Shown in pieces: positions 34,383 through 42,995 of a stretch of DNA of 46,032 nucleotides. The notes beneath the pieces are model-generated. The model ran no database searches, was not told where the DNA came from, and saw only the letters and a program-made list of their open reading frames with translations. Location of the stretch: positions 61,033 through 107,064 of the forward strand of contig NTXX01000004.1 of NCBI GenBank assembly GCA_002559145.1. The letters are read 5' to 3'. The stretch is from Bacillus sp. AFS006103 (GTDB lineage: Bacteria > Bacillota > Bacilli > Bacillales > Cytobacillaceae). Position 1 is the stretch's first letter. Every line of letters starts with the position of its first letter. The translations under genes were made by a program, and so were the position numbers.

Positions 34383-35666
34383 TCAGACCCATCCTCTGAA
34401 TAAGGATGCCTCCGCCATTTTTCTTACACCGACCATATATGCAGCTAATCGCATATTGACGTTACTCGTTTGTGCAAGATTATAGATTTCATGGAACGCT
34501 TTGATTAGCTTAGAACGCAACTTGACCTCAACCTCATCCTCACTCCAATAATACCCCTGCTTATTTTGAACCCATTCAAAATAGGAGGCTGTTACACTTC
34601 CTGCCCCTGCTAAAACATCTGGAACGAGCAGGATCCCACGGTCGGTGAGAATATTTGTCGCCTCAAGCGTCGTTGGCCCATTTGCTGCCTCGACAATAAT
34701 TCTTGCTTTGATGTTATGGGCATTTTCAGCAGTAATTTGATTTGAAATCGCTGCAGGCACGAGGATATCACAATCCTGCTCAAGCAACTCTTTGTTGGTG
34801 ATGATCCCTTCAAAAAGCGAGGTTACCGTACCAAAACTATCCCTTCGTTCCAGCAGATAATTAATATTTAACCCATCAGGATCGTAGAGAGCACCATAAA
34901 CATCGGAAATTCCAACCACGATTGCTCCTGCGTCATGCATAAATTTGGCGATATAACTGCCTGCATTTCCAAATCCTTGGACAATCACACGAGCTCCCTT
35001 TATATTAAATCCACATCTTTTGGCTGCTTCTTCAATACAAATGGTCACACCCCTTGCTCCTGCCTTTTCCCTGCCTTCAGAACCTCCAAGCACAAGTGGC
35101 TTGCCTGTAATAAAACCGGAAGAGTCATACTGGCGGAGACGGCTGTATTCATCCATCATCCATGCCATAATCTGAGAATTGGTATACATATCGGGTCCCG
35201 GGATATCCTTTGTTGGTCCAACTATTTGACTAATTGCACGAACGTAGCCTCGGCTTAATCGTTCAAGTTCCCCGAATGACATTGTCCGAGGGTTACAAAG
35301 AATTGCTCCCTTTCCCCCTCCAAAGGGCAAGTCAACGATTCCACATTTTAAGCTCATCCACATTGCTAGTGCCTTTACCTCATTAGCTGTTACCTGAGGA
35401 TGAAAGCGGACACCACCCATGGTTGGACCAACCGCATCATTATGCTGGGCCCTAAATCCGCTAAAAATTTTAGTCGAGCCATCATCCATCCGCACTGGAA
35501 TTCTGACATTGGACATTCGTAACGGTTCTTTTAATAATTCGAACATTTCTTGGTTATAGCCCATTTTTTTTAATGCATCATGAATAACAATCTGCGTTGA
35601 TGTAACAAGGTTCAATTTCTCTATATCCTGTTCATCTCCACTATTTGTTACATCATAAATCCCCAT
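34383..35666 (-). CDS. rocG: NAD-dependent glutamate dehydrogenase (RocG/GudB)
   Basis: This 427-residue hexameric enzyme converts glutamate to 2-oxoglutarate and ammonia. Conserved parts: GGVRFHPQVTANEVKALAMW, the catalytic-lysine segment LPFGGGKGAI, PTKDIPGPDMYT, and the NAD-binding VIVQGFGNAGSYIA. AGGGGTG precedes ATG 35666. It follows rocD by 24 bases, and this pairing suggests the catabolic RocG role; GudB has the same length. No three-codon insertion or other inactivating change of the gudB type is seen. Confidence 0.92.
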   Translation of the reverse strand: MGIYDVTNSGDEQDIEKLNLVTSTQIVIHDALKKMGYNQEMFELLKEPLRMSNVRIPVRMDDGSTKIFSGFRAQHNDAVGPTMGGVRFHPQVTANEVKALAMWMSLKCGIVDLPFGGGKGAILCNPRTMSFGELERLSRGYVRAISQIVGPTKDIPGPDMYTNSQIMAWMMDEYSRLRQYDSSGFITGKPLVLGGSEGREKAGARGVTICIEEAAKRCGFNIKGARVIVQGFGNAGSYIAKFMHDAGAIVVGISDVYGALYDPDGLNINYLLERRDSFGTVTSLFEGIITNKELLEQDCDILVPAAISNQITAENAHNIKARIIVEAANGPTTLEATNILTDRGILLVPDVLAGAGSVTASYFEWVQNKQGYYWSEDEVEVKLRSKLIKAFHEIYNLAQTSNVNMRLAAYMVGVRKMAEASLFRGWV

Positions 35667-35690
35667 TTTTGCACCCCTAGTTTTTATTAA

Positions 35691-36893
35691 CTATGCTCCT
35701 AGTACGTTGTTTATCCTCTCAATTGCCCAATCCAATTCCTCTTTACTGATAATCAGCGGCGGTGCAAACCGAATCACTGTGTCATGTGTTTCTTTACAGA
35801 GTAGACCTTGATCTTTTAATTGTTCACAATATTTGCGTGCCGGTGCAGTTAGTTCAACACCAATAAATAAGCCGCGGCCGCGAACATCTTTTATTAAGGG
35901 ATTATTAATTTCTTTTAATTTATTAAGGAAATACTCACCAAGTTCAAGGGACTTTTCCGCAAGTTTTTCATCAATTAGCACATCCAGCGCAGCGATTGAA
36001 ACCGCACATGCCATTGGATTTCCCCCGAAGGTAGAGCCGTGCGATCCTGGATTGAATACGCCTAATATCTCTTTATTTGCAACCACACAGGAAATTGGGA
36101 ATACTCCGCCGCCTAGTGCTTTACCGAGGATATACATGTCAGGGGTAATTCCTTCCCACTCGCAAGCAAACATTTTCCCTGTCCGGGCCAAACCTGCTTG
36201 GATTTCATCGGCAATAAACAGAATATGGTTTTCCTTACATAAATCAAGGGCCGCCTTCATAAAGCCTTTAGGCGGAATGACAATCCCAGCCTCCCCTTGA
36301 ATTGGTTCAATTAAAAAAGCGGCTGTATTAGGTGTAATCGCCCCTCTTAACGCCTCTAAATCACCATAAGGGATAAGTTTGATCCCTGGGAGCATTGGTC
36401 CAAATCCGCGTTTATATTCATCATCTGACGATAAACTGACAGCAGTCATCGTCCTGCCATGGAAATTTCCGACACAAGCAATAATTTCTGCTTGGTTTTC
36501 AGCTACACCTTTTACATCATAACTCCAGCGGCGGGCCGTCTTCACAGCCGTCTCTACGGCTTCCGCCCCTGTATTCATAGGCAGAACCATTTCTTTCTTT
36601 GTTAATTGACAAACCTTTTCATACCACGGTCCAAGCTGATCATTGTGAAAAGCCCGAGAAGTTAACGTAACCTTATCAGCTTGATCCTTAAGGGCTTGAA
36701 TAATTTTTGGATGACGATGTCCTTGATTTACCGCAGAATAGGCACTAAGCATGTCCATATATTTATTTCCTTCGGGATCTTCTACCCAAACACCCTCTGC
36801 ACGGGTGATGACAATTGGCAGTGGATGGTAGTTTTTCGCACCGTATTTCTCTGTTTTTGCGATCAATTCGTTTGTATTAACGTTTGTACTCAT
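35691..36893 (-). CDS. rocD: Ornithine aminotransferase RocD
   Basis: This 400-residue class III PLP aminotransferase turns ornithine and 2-oxoglutarate into glutamate-semialdehyde and glutamate. Motifs: [38 protein letters not shown], and the PLP lysine in [18 protein letters not shown] lies before ATG 36893. It forms an operon with rocG, giving the route from arginine/ornithine to 2-oxoglutarate. rocA, rocF and rocR are not in the window. Confidence 0.95.
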   Translation of the reverse strand: MSTNVNTNELIAKTEKYGAKNYHPLPIVITRAEGVWVEDPEGNKYMDMLSAYSAVNQGHRHPKIIQALKDQADKVTLTSRAFHNDQLGPWYEKVCQLTKKEMVLPMNTGAEAVETAVKTARRWSYDVKGVAENQAEIIACVGNFHGRTMTAVSLSSDDEYKRGFGPMLPGIKLIPYGDLEALRGAITPNTAAFLIEPIQGEAGIVIPPKGFMKAALDLCKENHILFIADEIQAGLARTGKMFACEWEGITPDMYILGKALGGGVFPISCVVANKEILGVFNPGSHGSTFGGNPMACAVSIAALDVLIDEKLAEKSLELGEYFLNKLKEINNPLIKDVRGRGLFIGVELTAPARKYCEQLKDQGLLCKETHDTVIRFAPPLIISKEELDWAIERINNVLGA

Positions 36894-36940
36894 AAAGACA
36901 TTCCCTCCGTTTCGATACTAAATTATGTACGCATAGTTAT

Positions 36941-36969
36941 ATTGTAGCCGAGCATGAAAAAAGAATGAA
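36941..36969 (-). promoter_or_regulatory. Possible rocD promoter
   Basis: On the minus strand TTCATT (36969-36964), 17 bases and TACAAT (36946-36941) lie about 48 bases before the start. The -35 box is weak. I see no -24/-12 SigL promoter of the kind that drives roc genes in B. subtilis, so control may differ. Confidence 0.35.
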
Positions 36970-37025
36970 TACTTCAGCAAAACTTTTATTAATGAAATAG
37001 TCTATATTTTTGTATAATTTGTGGC

Positions 37026-37079
37026 ACAAAAAAAAGTCTAAACTAACCGCTAATCATAGCAATCAGTCTAGACTTTTTT
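37026..37079. terminator. Terminator between yugI and rocD
   Basis: AAGTCTAAACT (37034-37044) pairs with AGTCTAGACTT (37065-37075) with one mismatch, flanked by A- and T-runs. An inner GCTA/TAGC stem (37050-37060) closes the loop. It serves yugI on the minus strand. Confidence 0.75.
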
Positions 37080-37084
37080 GGGAA

Positions 37085-37489
37085 TTATTTTTTGATTAAA
37101 TCTTCACGTTGTGACTGGTCAATCCATTCTTGAAGCTTATCTTTTAAAGTATTGAAGCCTTGTTGGCCTTCCACTTCCGGGATAATTGCAGCTGCTTGGC
37201 GTTTACGAGGCTTCTTTGCTTTTGGAGCTGCCTGTTGAACAGGTGCTTCTTCCGTAGCACGAATCGACAGACCAATCTTGCCTGCACCTTCATCTACAGA
37301 TAATACTTTAACCTTAATTTCATCGCCTACTTTAAGGTGGTCATTAATATCTTTGACATAACCATGTGTAATTTCAGAGATATGGACAAGGCCCTGGGTA
37401 TTATCGTCAAGCGCGACAAACGCACCATATGGTTGAATTCCTGTAACTTTACCTGTTAAAATACTTCCAGCTTCGATCTTTTCTGACAT
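37085..37489 (-). CDS. yugI: S1 domain RNA-binding protein YugI (general stress protein 13)
   Basis: In this 134-residue protein, residues ~1-75 form an S1 RNA-binding fold: GSILTGKVTGIQPYGAFVAL, GLVHISEITHGYVKDI and DEIKVKVLSVDEGAGKIGLS. The rest is a basic linker (KAKKPRKRQAAA) and an acidic tail. B. subtilis YugI/GSP13 is ~130 aa and associates with ribosomes. TAGGAGTG precedes ATG 37489. Likely a ribosome- or RNA-associated stress factor. Confidence 0.92.
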   Translation of the reverse strand: MSEKIEAGSILTGKVTGIQPYGAFVALDDNTQGLVHISEITHGYVKDINDHLKVGDEIKVKVLSVDEGAGKIGLSIRATEEAPVQQAAPKAKKPRKRQAAAIIPEVEGQQGFNTLKDKLQEWIDQSQREDLIKK

Positions 37490-37720
37490 GAAAACACTCC
37501 TAATTAAATAATTATTTTATCCATTCTATACGCATTATAATATTATATCATAAAGTATGACTTTAAACAAAAAATATTATAAATTAATTTCAATCCCGCC
37601 TATTCGAATCAGCTATGTCTGAAAATTTTAACATAATGTTCAAGTTGTACAGGAGAAAAGTTTACCAAACGTGATACACTAATAGTGAGGAAATCTATTT
37701 TTAAAGGAGAGGTGAACCAG

Positions 37721-37918
37721 TTGAATACAATCGGCCAAACCATTAAAAATGCACGTGAAATGCTCAACATGTCTCAGGAGGAACTGGCACAAAAAGTCAG
37801 AGTGGGAACACAAACCATTGAGAAGTACGAATCCGGAGAGCAAATTCCAAGTAACCAGACACTGCTAAAGATATCTACTGTTTTAGAACTGCCTGCTGTA
37901 GAATTATTGCAGCAGTAA
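37721..37918 (+). CDS. Small XRE family helix-turn-helix regulator
   Basis: This 65-residue protein is little more than the HTH itself: TIGQTIKNAREMLNMSQEEL, AQKVRVGTQTIEKYESGEQI, then PSNQTLLKISTVLELP. It starts at TTG 37721, 7 bases after GAGGTG; an upstream ATG-like extension from 37685 has no ribosome site. It is divergent from yugI and ends before two terminator hairpins. The target is unknown; autoregulation or control of yugI is possible. Confidence 0.85.
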   Translation: MNTIGQTIKNAREMLNMSQEELAQKVRVGTQTIEKYESGEQIPSNQTLLKISTVLELPAVELLQQ

Positions 37919-37954
37919 CTGACGGGCTTGCAAATTTTTTTTATAACTGTATAA

Positions 37955-38010
37955 AAAAGGGGAATACTGGAAAACCTTAATTATATAAGGCTTTCTAGTA
38001 TTCCCCCCTT
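37955..38010. terminator. Long bidirectional terminator hairpin
   Basis: AAAAAGGGGAATACT (from ~37955) pairs with AGTATTCCCCCCTTTTT (to ~38014), with a two-base bulge, and the stem continues through CCTT/AAGG (37975-37990). It is flanked by A- and T-runs, between the XRE gene and convergent yugE. Confidence 0.8.
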
Positions 38011-38018
38011 TTTGAAGT

Positions 38019-38052
38019 GGACATCCATTCTTGGAATGTCCCTTTTTTTTTG
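38019..38052 (+). terminator. Second terminator, plus strand
   Basis: GGACATCC (38019-38026) pairs with GGAATGTCC (38033-38041), with one extra A, followed by ten T. It backs up the hairpin at 37955. Confidence 0.7.
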
Positions 38053-38062
38053 CTGTAAATCA

Positions 38063-38326
38063 TTAAATAGAGCAAGAATCATTTGCTTTAATGGATAATA
38101 ATTCTTTTGCGACTTTCAAACATTTTTCAATGGGAATGATTTCTTCAAAGGAAAATTCATATATGCTTTGTATTTTTTGGGCTAGTTTATCATAGTCATC
38201 CAATTCATGAATCGCTTGGACCGTATCAGCGATTTCTGTTTCATATCCCCCACTGGTCAAATGGAATGGGTCCCACTCATTTAATACGTCTACATATTGC
38301 AAATTTATTTGCAGTTCTTTTCTCAT
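38063..38326 (-). CDS. yugE: YugE-like protein (DUF1871)
   Basis: This 87-residue small helical protein contains VLNEWDPFHLTSGGYETEIA near the start, the typical DUF1871 feature, and SFEEIIPIEKCLKVAKELL near the end. B. subtilis YugE is of the same length. AGGGGT is 7 bases before ATG 38326. Function unknown. It extends the yug synteny. Confidence 0.85.
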   Translation of the reverse strand: MRKELQINLQYVDVLNEWDPFHLTSGGYETEIADTVQAIHELDDYDKLAQKIQSIYEFSFEEIIPIEKCLKVAKELLSIKANDSCSI

Positions 38327-38382
38327 ATTCTTAACCCCTAATTTTTTACTTTACACTAGTATACCAGAGTGCATCCTTTTAT

Positions 38383-38760
38383 TTATTTGAGGACATACTC
38401 TGCTAACACACTTTGAAGTTCGTAAATGTTGAGGTTCTTATTAAATTGCTTTTGTAATGGCAGGGCATTTCCGGAAATCCATATTTTCAGTTCTGCATCT
38501 AAATCAAAGTTACCTGCTGTTTCAATGCTGAAGTGAGTAATATTTCGATAAGGAATGGAATGATATTCAACCTTTTTTCCCGTTAATCCCTGTTTATCCA
38601 CTAATATTAAACGTTTATTCGTAAAAATAAACATATCACGAATTAACTTATACGCTTTATCAATTCTTTCATTCGGGGAAAGGACTTTCCCAAACTCCCT
38701 TTCTACTTCAGCTGCACTTACCTCAGATGCATTACCCATTAAACCATCTAAAAATCCCAC
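38383..38760 (-). CDS. PH domain-containing protein (bacterial PH, YvbH-like N-part)
   Basis: This 125-residue protein is a single bacterial PH domain: RDMFIFTNKRLILVDKQGLT, VEYHSIPYRNITHFSIETAG, ELKIWISG and a final helix LQSVLAEYVL. It starts at GTG 38760 after GAGGGGAT. Such proteins are common in bacilli; some are linked to membrane or DnaK-like complexes but this one has no known role. It lies 19 bases downstream of the AraC gene, so they may be co-transcribed. Confidence 0.88.
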   Translation of the reverse strand: MGFLDGLMGNASEVSAAEVEREFGKVLSPNERIDKAYKLIRDMFIFTNKRLILVDKQGLTGKKVEYHSIPYRNITHFSIETAGNFDLDAELKIWISGNALPLQKQFNKNLNIYELQSVLAEYVLK

Positions 38761-38778
38761 TAGCTACATCCCCTCAGA

Positions 38779-39540
38779 TTACAAATTTTCTTTACGTTCA
38801 TCCTTATCCTTTGTTAAATAGGCAGTTTTATATTGCCCTGGGGTCAACCCGGTATATTTTTTAAAAAGTGATGTGTAGTAGCTTTGATTACAATAGCTAA
38901 ACATGTTAGCAATTTCGCTTAGTCTTGAGTTTGAGTGGAGAAGAAAATACTTAGAATCCTCTACTTTTTTTCTATTTATGTATTCTGGGATAATCATACC
39001 GACCGATACTTTAAAGATCTTTGAGAGGTATCCGGGATGGACCCCTGCATATTCAGCAATTTTTTCTAAGGTGATCTCATGATAGATTTCTTGGTGAATG
39101 TAGGTTATCGCTCGATTTACAACTTGATTGTACTCTAAGCGGTCAGTAGATTTTAGTGTATCAATAAAACAAGAAACCATTTCATATTCAAACAGTTTCA
39201 ACTCTTCCATTGCGTCTGTTTTCTCAATCTGTCGAATCATTACATCACTCAGGCTAAAAGCATCCTCTGGTAAAGCTCCGCCACGAATGATAGCTCTTGT
39301 AAATAACGTGCAGGAGCAAATGAGTGAATTTTTTATCGACCTAAGCGGTTCAGCCGCTAACTTCGCCCTTTCCAAAATATTAATTTGGTCTAGGACATCC
39401 TTCGCTTCTTTTTTATTACATCGAATAATACAATCCATTAATTGTTGTTCTAAAGCATAGGAAGGGTGATAGTAAAAATTTTGGATATTTTCAGCTCGGG
39501 ATTCAAAAAAAGGCATGAAAGCATTATTTTTCATATTCAT
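38779..39540 (-). CDS. AraC family transcriptional regulator
   Basis: In this 253-residue protein, the C-terminal ~100 residues are the double HTH: ITLEKIAEYAGVHPGYLSKI, then LSEIANMFSYCNQSYYTSLF and KKYTGLTPGQYK. The N-terminal part is helical and not a cupin. AAGGTG is 7 bases before ATG 39540; ATG 39546 is closer than usual. It is divergent from a sugar-binding lipoprotein gene, and two direct AATATCATT repeats lie between them, so it probably controls that gene in response to a sugar. Confidence 0.88.
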   Translation of the reverse strand: MNMKNNAFMPFFESRAENIQNFYYHPSYALEQQLMDCIIRCNKKEAKDVLDQINILERAKLAAEPLRSIKNSLICSCTLFTRAIIRGGALPEDAFSLSDVMIRQIEKTDAMEELKLFEYEMVSCFIDTLKSTDRLEYNQVVNRAITYIHQEIYHEITLEKIAEYAGVHPGYLSKIFKVSVGMIIPEYINRKKVEDSKYFLLHSNSRLSEIANMFSYCNQSYYTSLFKKYTGLTPGQYKTAYLTKDKDERKENL

Positions 39541-39567
39541 CCACATTCACCTTAAAAAAATGTTAAA

Positions 39568-39590
39568 AATATCATTTTTTTAATATCATT
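39568..39590. promoter_or_regulatory. Direct repeats, candidate AraC-type operator
   Basis: AATATCATT occurs at 39568-39576 and again at 39582-39590, 14 bases apart, in the divergent region between the AraC gene and the binding-protein gene. Paired direct repeats suit AraC dimers. Confidence 0.4.
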
Positions 39591-39645
39591 GTAAATTCCT
39601 AACCTATAAAATTCAAGTATCAACCTTAAAGGGGGCTATAAACAA

Positions 39646-40911
39646 ATGCAGAGAAAAAAGTGGTTCACTAAATTGTTAGCGTTTTCTTTTGCAGCAAGTA
39701 TCGCTTTAACTGGATGCAGCAGTAACGCTAGTACCGAGAAAGCGAAGCCGGCAGACAAGGACAAAGGGACTGAGAAACAAATAGTTCTTAAATTTGCAGC
39801 CCAAAACGACAATACTCCCGCCACACAAAAATTGATTGACGCCTTCAACCAGAAGCAGGATAAGTACAAAGTGGAGTGGACCCAAATGACCAACGACTCC
39901 GCTCAAATGCATGATCAGCTTTTAAACTCTCTATCTAGCGGTTCTTCAGATTATGATGTTCTCTCGATGGACGTTGTTTGGGCCGGTGAATTTGCCGGAG
40001 CAGGCTATTTGGAGCCACTTGACGTGAACATGAACAAAGTCGGCTTAAATAAAGCGGATTTCAATTCAGGTTCGATGACATCAGGAAATTACAAAGGCAA
40101 ACAATATACCCTTCCTTTCTTTCCGGATCTTGGCTTGCTTTATTTCCGTAAAGACATTGTAAGTGCAAAGGACGCTGCAAAGCTTGAAAGCGGCAGCTAT
40201 ACGTATGAAGATTTATACAACATGGCAAAAACCTATACTGGAAAAAACAAAACAAAATACGGATTTGTTTATCAATCGAAACAATACGAGGGTTTGACTG
40301 TTAACGTAACTGAATTCTCTAAATCCTATACAAATGTAAAAGCTGGTCTGGAAACCATGTACAAGTTTACACAGGCCCCATTCGAGCCTAAGGATCTATT
40401 AAACTTCATGGAAGGGGAAACCCATACGAACTTTGAACAAGGAAATGCTGTATTCTCCCGTAACTGGCCATATGCTTTCGGTCGCATTAACGGTAAAGAA
40501 GATGGCGTGACCGTAACGGTGGATCAGGTTGGAATTGCTCCACTTCCTAACGGCGGCTCTGTCGGCGGATGGTTACTTGGCGTTAATAAAAGTTCAAAAC
40601 AACTGGATGGCGCTTGGGAATTTATTAACTTCGCAGCAGGCGAAGAAGGTCAAAAAATCATGTCAACCGAAGGGGGATATTTACCTGGATTCAATTCCCT
40701 GCTAACCAATGAAGAGGTTAAGGCTAAAAACGTCATGCTTAGCTATCCGGGCTTCCAAAAAGCATTAACTACAACGATTGCAAGACCTGTGTCACCTGAG
40801 TACTCCAAAACCTCAGACACGATTCAAGTGCAAGCCCATAAATATCTAAGCTCGGGCGCTGGGCTGGATGAGGCAGTAAAAGCAATAGAAGCAGCTGCTA
40901 AGGGAGAGTAA
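39646..40911 (+). CDS. ABC transporter sugar-binding lipoprotein (family 1 solute-binding protein)
   Basis: In this 421-residue protein, the signal peptide ends in the lipobox LTGC with the lipidated C24, followed by a low-complexity linker rich in K/D/E. The mature part resembles maltose/trehalose-type binding proteins: VLKFAAQNDNTPATQKLIDA, DYDVLSMDVVWAGEFAGAGY, WEFINFAAGEEGQKIM. It captures an oligosaccharide outside the membrane for an ABC importer. AAAGGGGGC precedes ATG 39646. No permease or ATPase gene follows; instead repeat copy C starts three bases after the stop, so the operon looks cut short or the permeases lie elsewhere. Confidence 0.9.
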   Translation: MQRKKWFTKLLAFSFAASIALTGCSSNASTEKAKPADKDKGTEKQIVLKFAAQNDNTPATQKLIDAFNQKQDKYKVEWTQMTNDSAQMHDQLLNSLSSGSSDYDVLSMDVVWAGEFAGAGYLEPLDVNMNKVGLNKADFNSGSMTSGNYKGKQYTLPFFPDLGLLYFRKDIVSAKDAAKLESGSYTYEDLYNMAKTYTGKNKTKYGFVYQSKQYEGLTVNVTEFSKSYTNVKAGLETMYKFTQAPFEPKDLLNFMEGETHTNFEQGNAVFSRNWPYAFGRINGKEDGVTVTVDQVGIAPLPNGGSVGGWLLGVNKSSKQLDGAWEFINFAAGEEGQKIMSTEGGYLPGFNSLLTNEEVKAKNVMLSYPGFQKALTTTIARPVSPEYSKTSDTIQVQAHKYLSSGAGLDEAVKAIEAAAKGE

Positions 40912-40913
40912 TA

Positions 40914-41072
40914 TAGAAAAGCGGAAGCGCCCGTTCAGCGCACGACAGGACTGGAGCACTCCAACTGAGATAAAGGAAACACGAAGAGCGGAGCGATTCG
41001 ATGTTGACTTATCGTAGGGCGGAGGGCGAAGTCCACTAGCAGTTGGGCGCTGGAGCTAGACAGTTTTCTAAG
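40914..41072 (+). repeat. Dispersed ~150 bp repeat, copy C
   Basis: This complete copy starts AGAAAAGCGGAAGCGCCCGT just after the binding-protein stop and ends GCGCTGGAGCTAGACAG. The 20-base core CGATTCGATGTTGACTTATC is intact. It is in the same orientation as A, B and D. Confidence 0.9.
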
Positions 41073-41096
41073 TTCAAATATACTTTCTATTTTTTA

Positions 41097-41140
41097 GAAT
41101 AAAAGGCGCGGTTCGAGTTCATCGATACCGCGCCTTTATT
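41097..41140 (-). terminator. Terminator of the azoreductase gene
   Basis: AAAGGCGCGGT (41102-41112) pairs perfectly with ACCGCGCCTTT (41127-41137), and TCGA/TCGA closes the loop. The minus-strand tail is TATTC-rich; A/T flanks on both sides allow bidirectional use. Confidence 0.85.
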
Positions 41141-41144
41141 ATAT

Positions 41145-41807
41145 TTAGATGGTAACTGTCTCTTGCGCCATTTCTCTAGCCGCTTCTGCAGCTTGTTTCT
41201 TCGCTTTTTCCATAATTTCAGGAATCTGTTTTGGAAAATGATCCATTCCTTCTGCATAGACGGTTTCCATTAAATCAAAGCCGAGGAATTCTAGCGCTTT
41301 GCTCAAATAACGGTCACCCATTTCGAAATCGACCATTCTTCCAGTGGAATAAATACCTCCGCGCGTTTGAATGTGAATGGCCTTTCTTCCGGTTAGAAGT
41401 CCCTCTGCACCATGTTCAGAGTAGGTAAAGGTTTTTCCCGCAATAAATAAACAATCCATGAACGATTTTAAAATAGCTGGAGCGCCAAGGTTCCAGATTG
41501 GAGTAACAAACACATAGTAATCTGCATCAATAAAACGGTCGGCGAGCGCATGCATTTTTTCAAGTTTGGTCCGCTCTTCCTCGGAAAGTTGCTCTTTTGT
41601 ATAACCCATAAATGATAATTTGGCACGTGCATATAATAAATCCATGTCTATCTCAGGGATATCCATGCTATATAGATGCATATGCTCAATCTCCACATCT
41701 GGCTGAACATTTTTAAACTCTTCTAAAAATGCTTCCCCAATTTGCAGCCCTTTTGAACGACTAATATCACTTTTTGGATTTGCTGTTATATATAGAAGCT
41801 TTGACAT
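41145..41807 (-). CDS. azoR: FMN-dependent NADH-azoreductase
   Basis: This 220-residue flavodoxin-like quinone/azo reductase (AzoR/AcpD family) has LYITANPKSDISRSKGLQIG near the N-terminus, YVFVTPIWNLGAPAILKSFM for FMN binding, and HIQTRGGIYS. It reduces quinones, nitro- and azo-compounds by two electrons, protecting against electrophile stress. GGGAAGGGA precedes ATG 41807. B. subtilis has two such genes (azoR1, azoR2); I cannot say which one matches. Single-gene unit. Confidence 0.93.
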   Translation of the reverse strand: MSKLLYITANPKSDISRSKGLQIGEAFLEEFKNVQPDVEIEHMHLYSMDIPEIDMDLLYARAKLSFMGYTKEQLSEEERTKLEKMHALADRFIDADYYVFVTPIWNLGAPAILKSFMDCLFIAGKTFTYSEHGAEGLLTGRKAIHIQTRGGIYSTGRMVDFEMGDRYLSKALEFLGFDLMETVYAEGMDHFPKQIPEIMEKAKKQAAEAAREMAQETVTI

Positions 41808-41950
41808 TTAAATCCCTTCCCTTATCCGCAAATTTAATTTTCTCTCCTAATAGTACAATATATCTTTATGCTCACGAATGAACAATCAGTGAAGTTTGTG
41901 AAATTTATATGAAAACTACTAGTTTATTTTGAACAATCCATGACAATCCC

Positions 41951-41990
41951 AAACGAAACTAAATGAAACTTAACAAAACTTAACAAAAGT
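41951..41990. promoter_or_regulatory. Four 10-bp direct repeats upstream of the tungstate regulator
   Basis: Units AAACGAAACT, AAATGAAACT, TAACAAAACT and TAACAAAAGT follow each other with an exact 10-base period, about one DNA turn. They end 58 bases before the regulator start. Position and periodicity suggest an operator for the regulator or a cooperative binding site; no obvious -35 is present. Confidence 0.5.
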
Positions 41991-42047
41991 CACTTTTAGT
42001 ATGCTATTCTTTTATTAAAATAAAAACTGGAAATAGGAGGGTGACTT

Positions 42048-42995
42048 ATGGATGAGAAGGCGTACACACCCGATGAAGTGGCCCAAATCTTTCAAATCTC
42101 AAAACATACCGTTTATGAGCTGATTAAAAGAGGTGAATTGCAGGCCTTTAAAATCGGTAATAAAATGCGAATTGAACACTCGGAACTGGAAAGATTTAAA
42201 GAGAATACGAAAGCTCCTGCCAAAAAAAGTCCTACTGAACCAACAGGAATTCCGAGTAATCCTGCCCAATCGATCCGATTATCCGGCAGTCACGACTTTC
42301 TAGTTGAGCATTTCGCAAAACAAGCAGCAACTGCACTAAACTTGCAGATTCAGCCTTCCTATATAGGCAGTCTCGAAGGGTTAATGATGCTATACCGGGG
42401 ACAATGCGATATTGCAGCCATCCATCTTTTGGATCCCACATCACAAGAATATAACCTGCCCTTCATTCATCAACTTTTTGTATACGAATCGATTTTGGTG
42501 CTTAGATTAGCGGCAAGACAACAAGGCTTTATTGTCGCGAAAGGTAATCCGAAAAACATTCATGATTTTACTGACCTGACACGACACAATGTTCAATTTG
42601 TTAATCGCCAAAAGGGTGCGGGCACAAGATTTCTGCTAGATTCCAAGTTATCTATTAATGGAATTGAACCAAATAAAATAGCAGGGTATAGCAATGAGGA
42701 ATGGAATCATTTATCAGCTGCCTCTTATATTAGCAGGGGCATGGCAGATGTTACCTTCGGAATTCAGTCAGCAGCTAGCCATTTAGGACTGGACTTCATT
42801 CCCGTAGCTAAAGAAAATTTCGACCTGGTTTTCCGCTTTTCCGCTGAAAATAAACAAAGCTTAACCAACCTAATTGAGTATTTACAGTCTCCTAGTTTCA
42901 AAGACAGCTTAACAGATTTAGAAGGATATGATATTTCAGAATTAGGTAAAATCACCTATCAAACTAGTCAAACGGAGGAAACAACAACATGTTAA
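42048..42995 (+). CDS. Excisionase-type HTH regulator with substrate-binding-like domain, tungstate operon
   Basis: In this 315-residue protein, residues ~1-52 form an excisionase/MerR-like HTH: YTPDEVAQIFQISKHTVYEL then IKRGELQAFKIGNKMRIEHS. A short linker follows, then ~230 residues of the periplasmic-binding-protein type found in one-component molybdate/tungstate sensors (IRLSGSHDFLVEHFAKQAAT, GLMMLYRGQCDIAAIHLLDP, NRQKGAGTRFLLD). It has no signal peptide, so it senses inside the cell. It heads the operon and its last 7 bases overlap tupA. It likely represses or activates tup genes according to tungstate/molybdate. Four decamer repeats lie upstream. Confidence 0.88.
   Translation: MDEKAYTPDEVAQIFQISKHTVYELIKRGELQAFKIGNKMRIEHSELERFKENTKAPAKKSPTEPTGIPSNPAQSIRLSGSHDFLVEHFAKQAATALNLQIQPSYIGSLEGLMMLYRGQCDIAAIHLLDPTSQEYNLPFIHQLFVYESILVLRLAARQQGFIVAKGNPKNIHDFTDLTRHNVQFVNRQKGAGTRFLLDSKLSINGIEPNKIAGYSNEEWNHLSAASYISRGMADVTFGIQSAASHLGLDFIPVAKENFDLVFRFSAENKQSLTNLIEYLQSPSFKDSLTDLEGYDISELGKITYQTSQTEETTTC

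Noticed and set aside
34383..35666. GudB-type inactivating duplication in the glutamate dehydrogenase
   Set aside because: No tandem 9-bp duplication is visible and all family motifs are intact, so the gene appears active.
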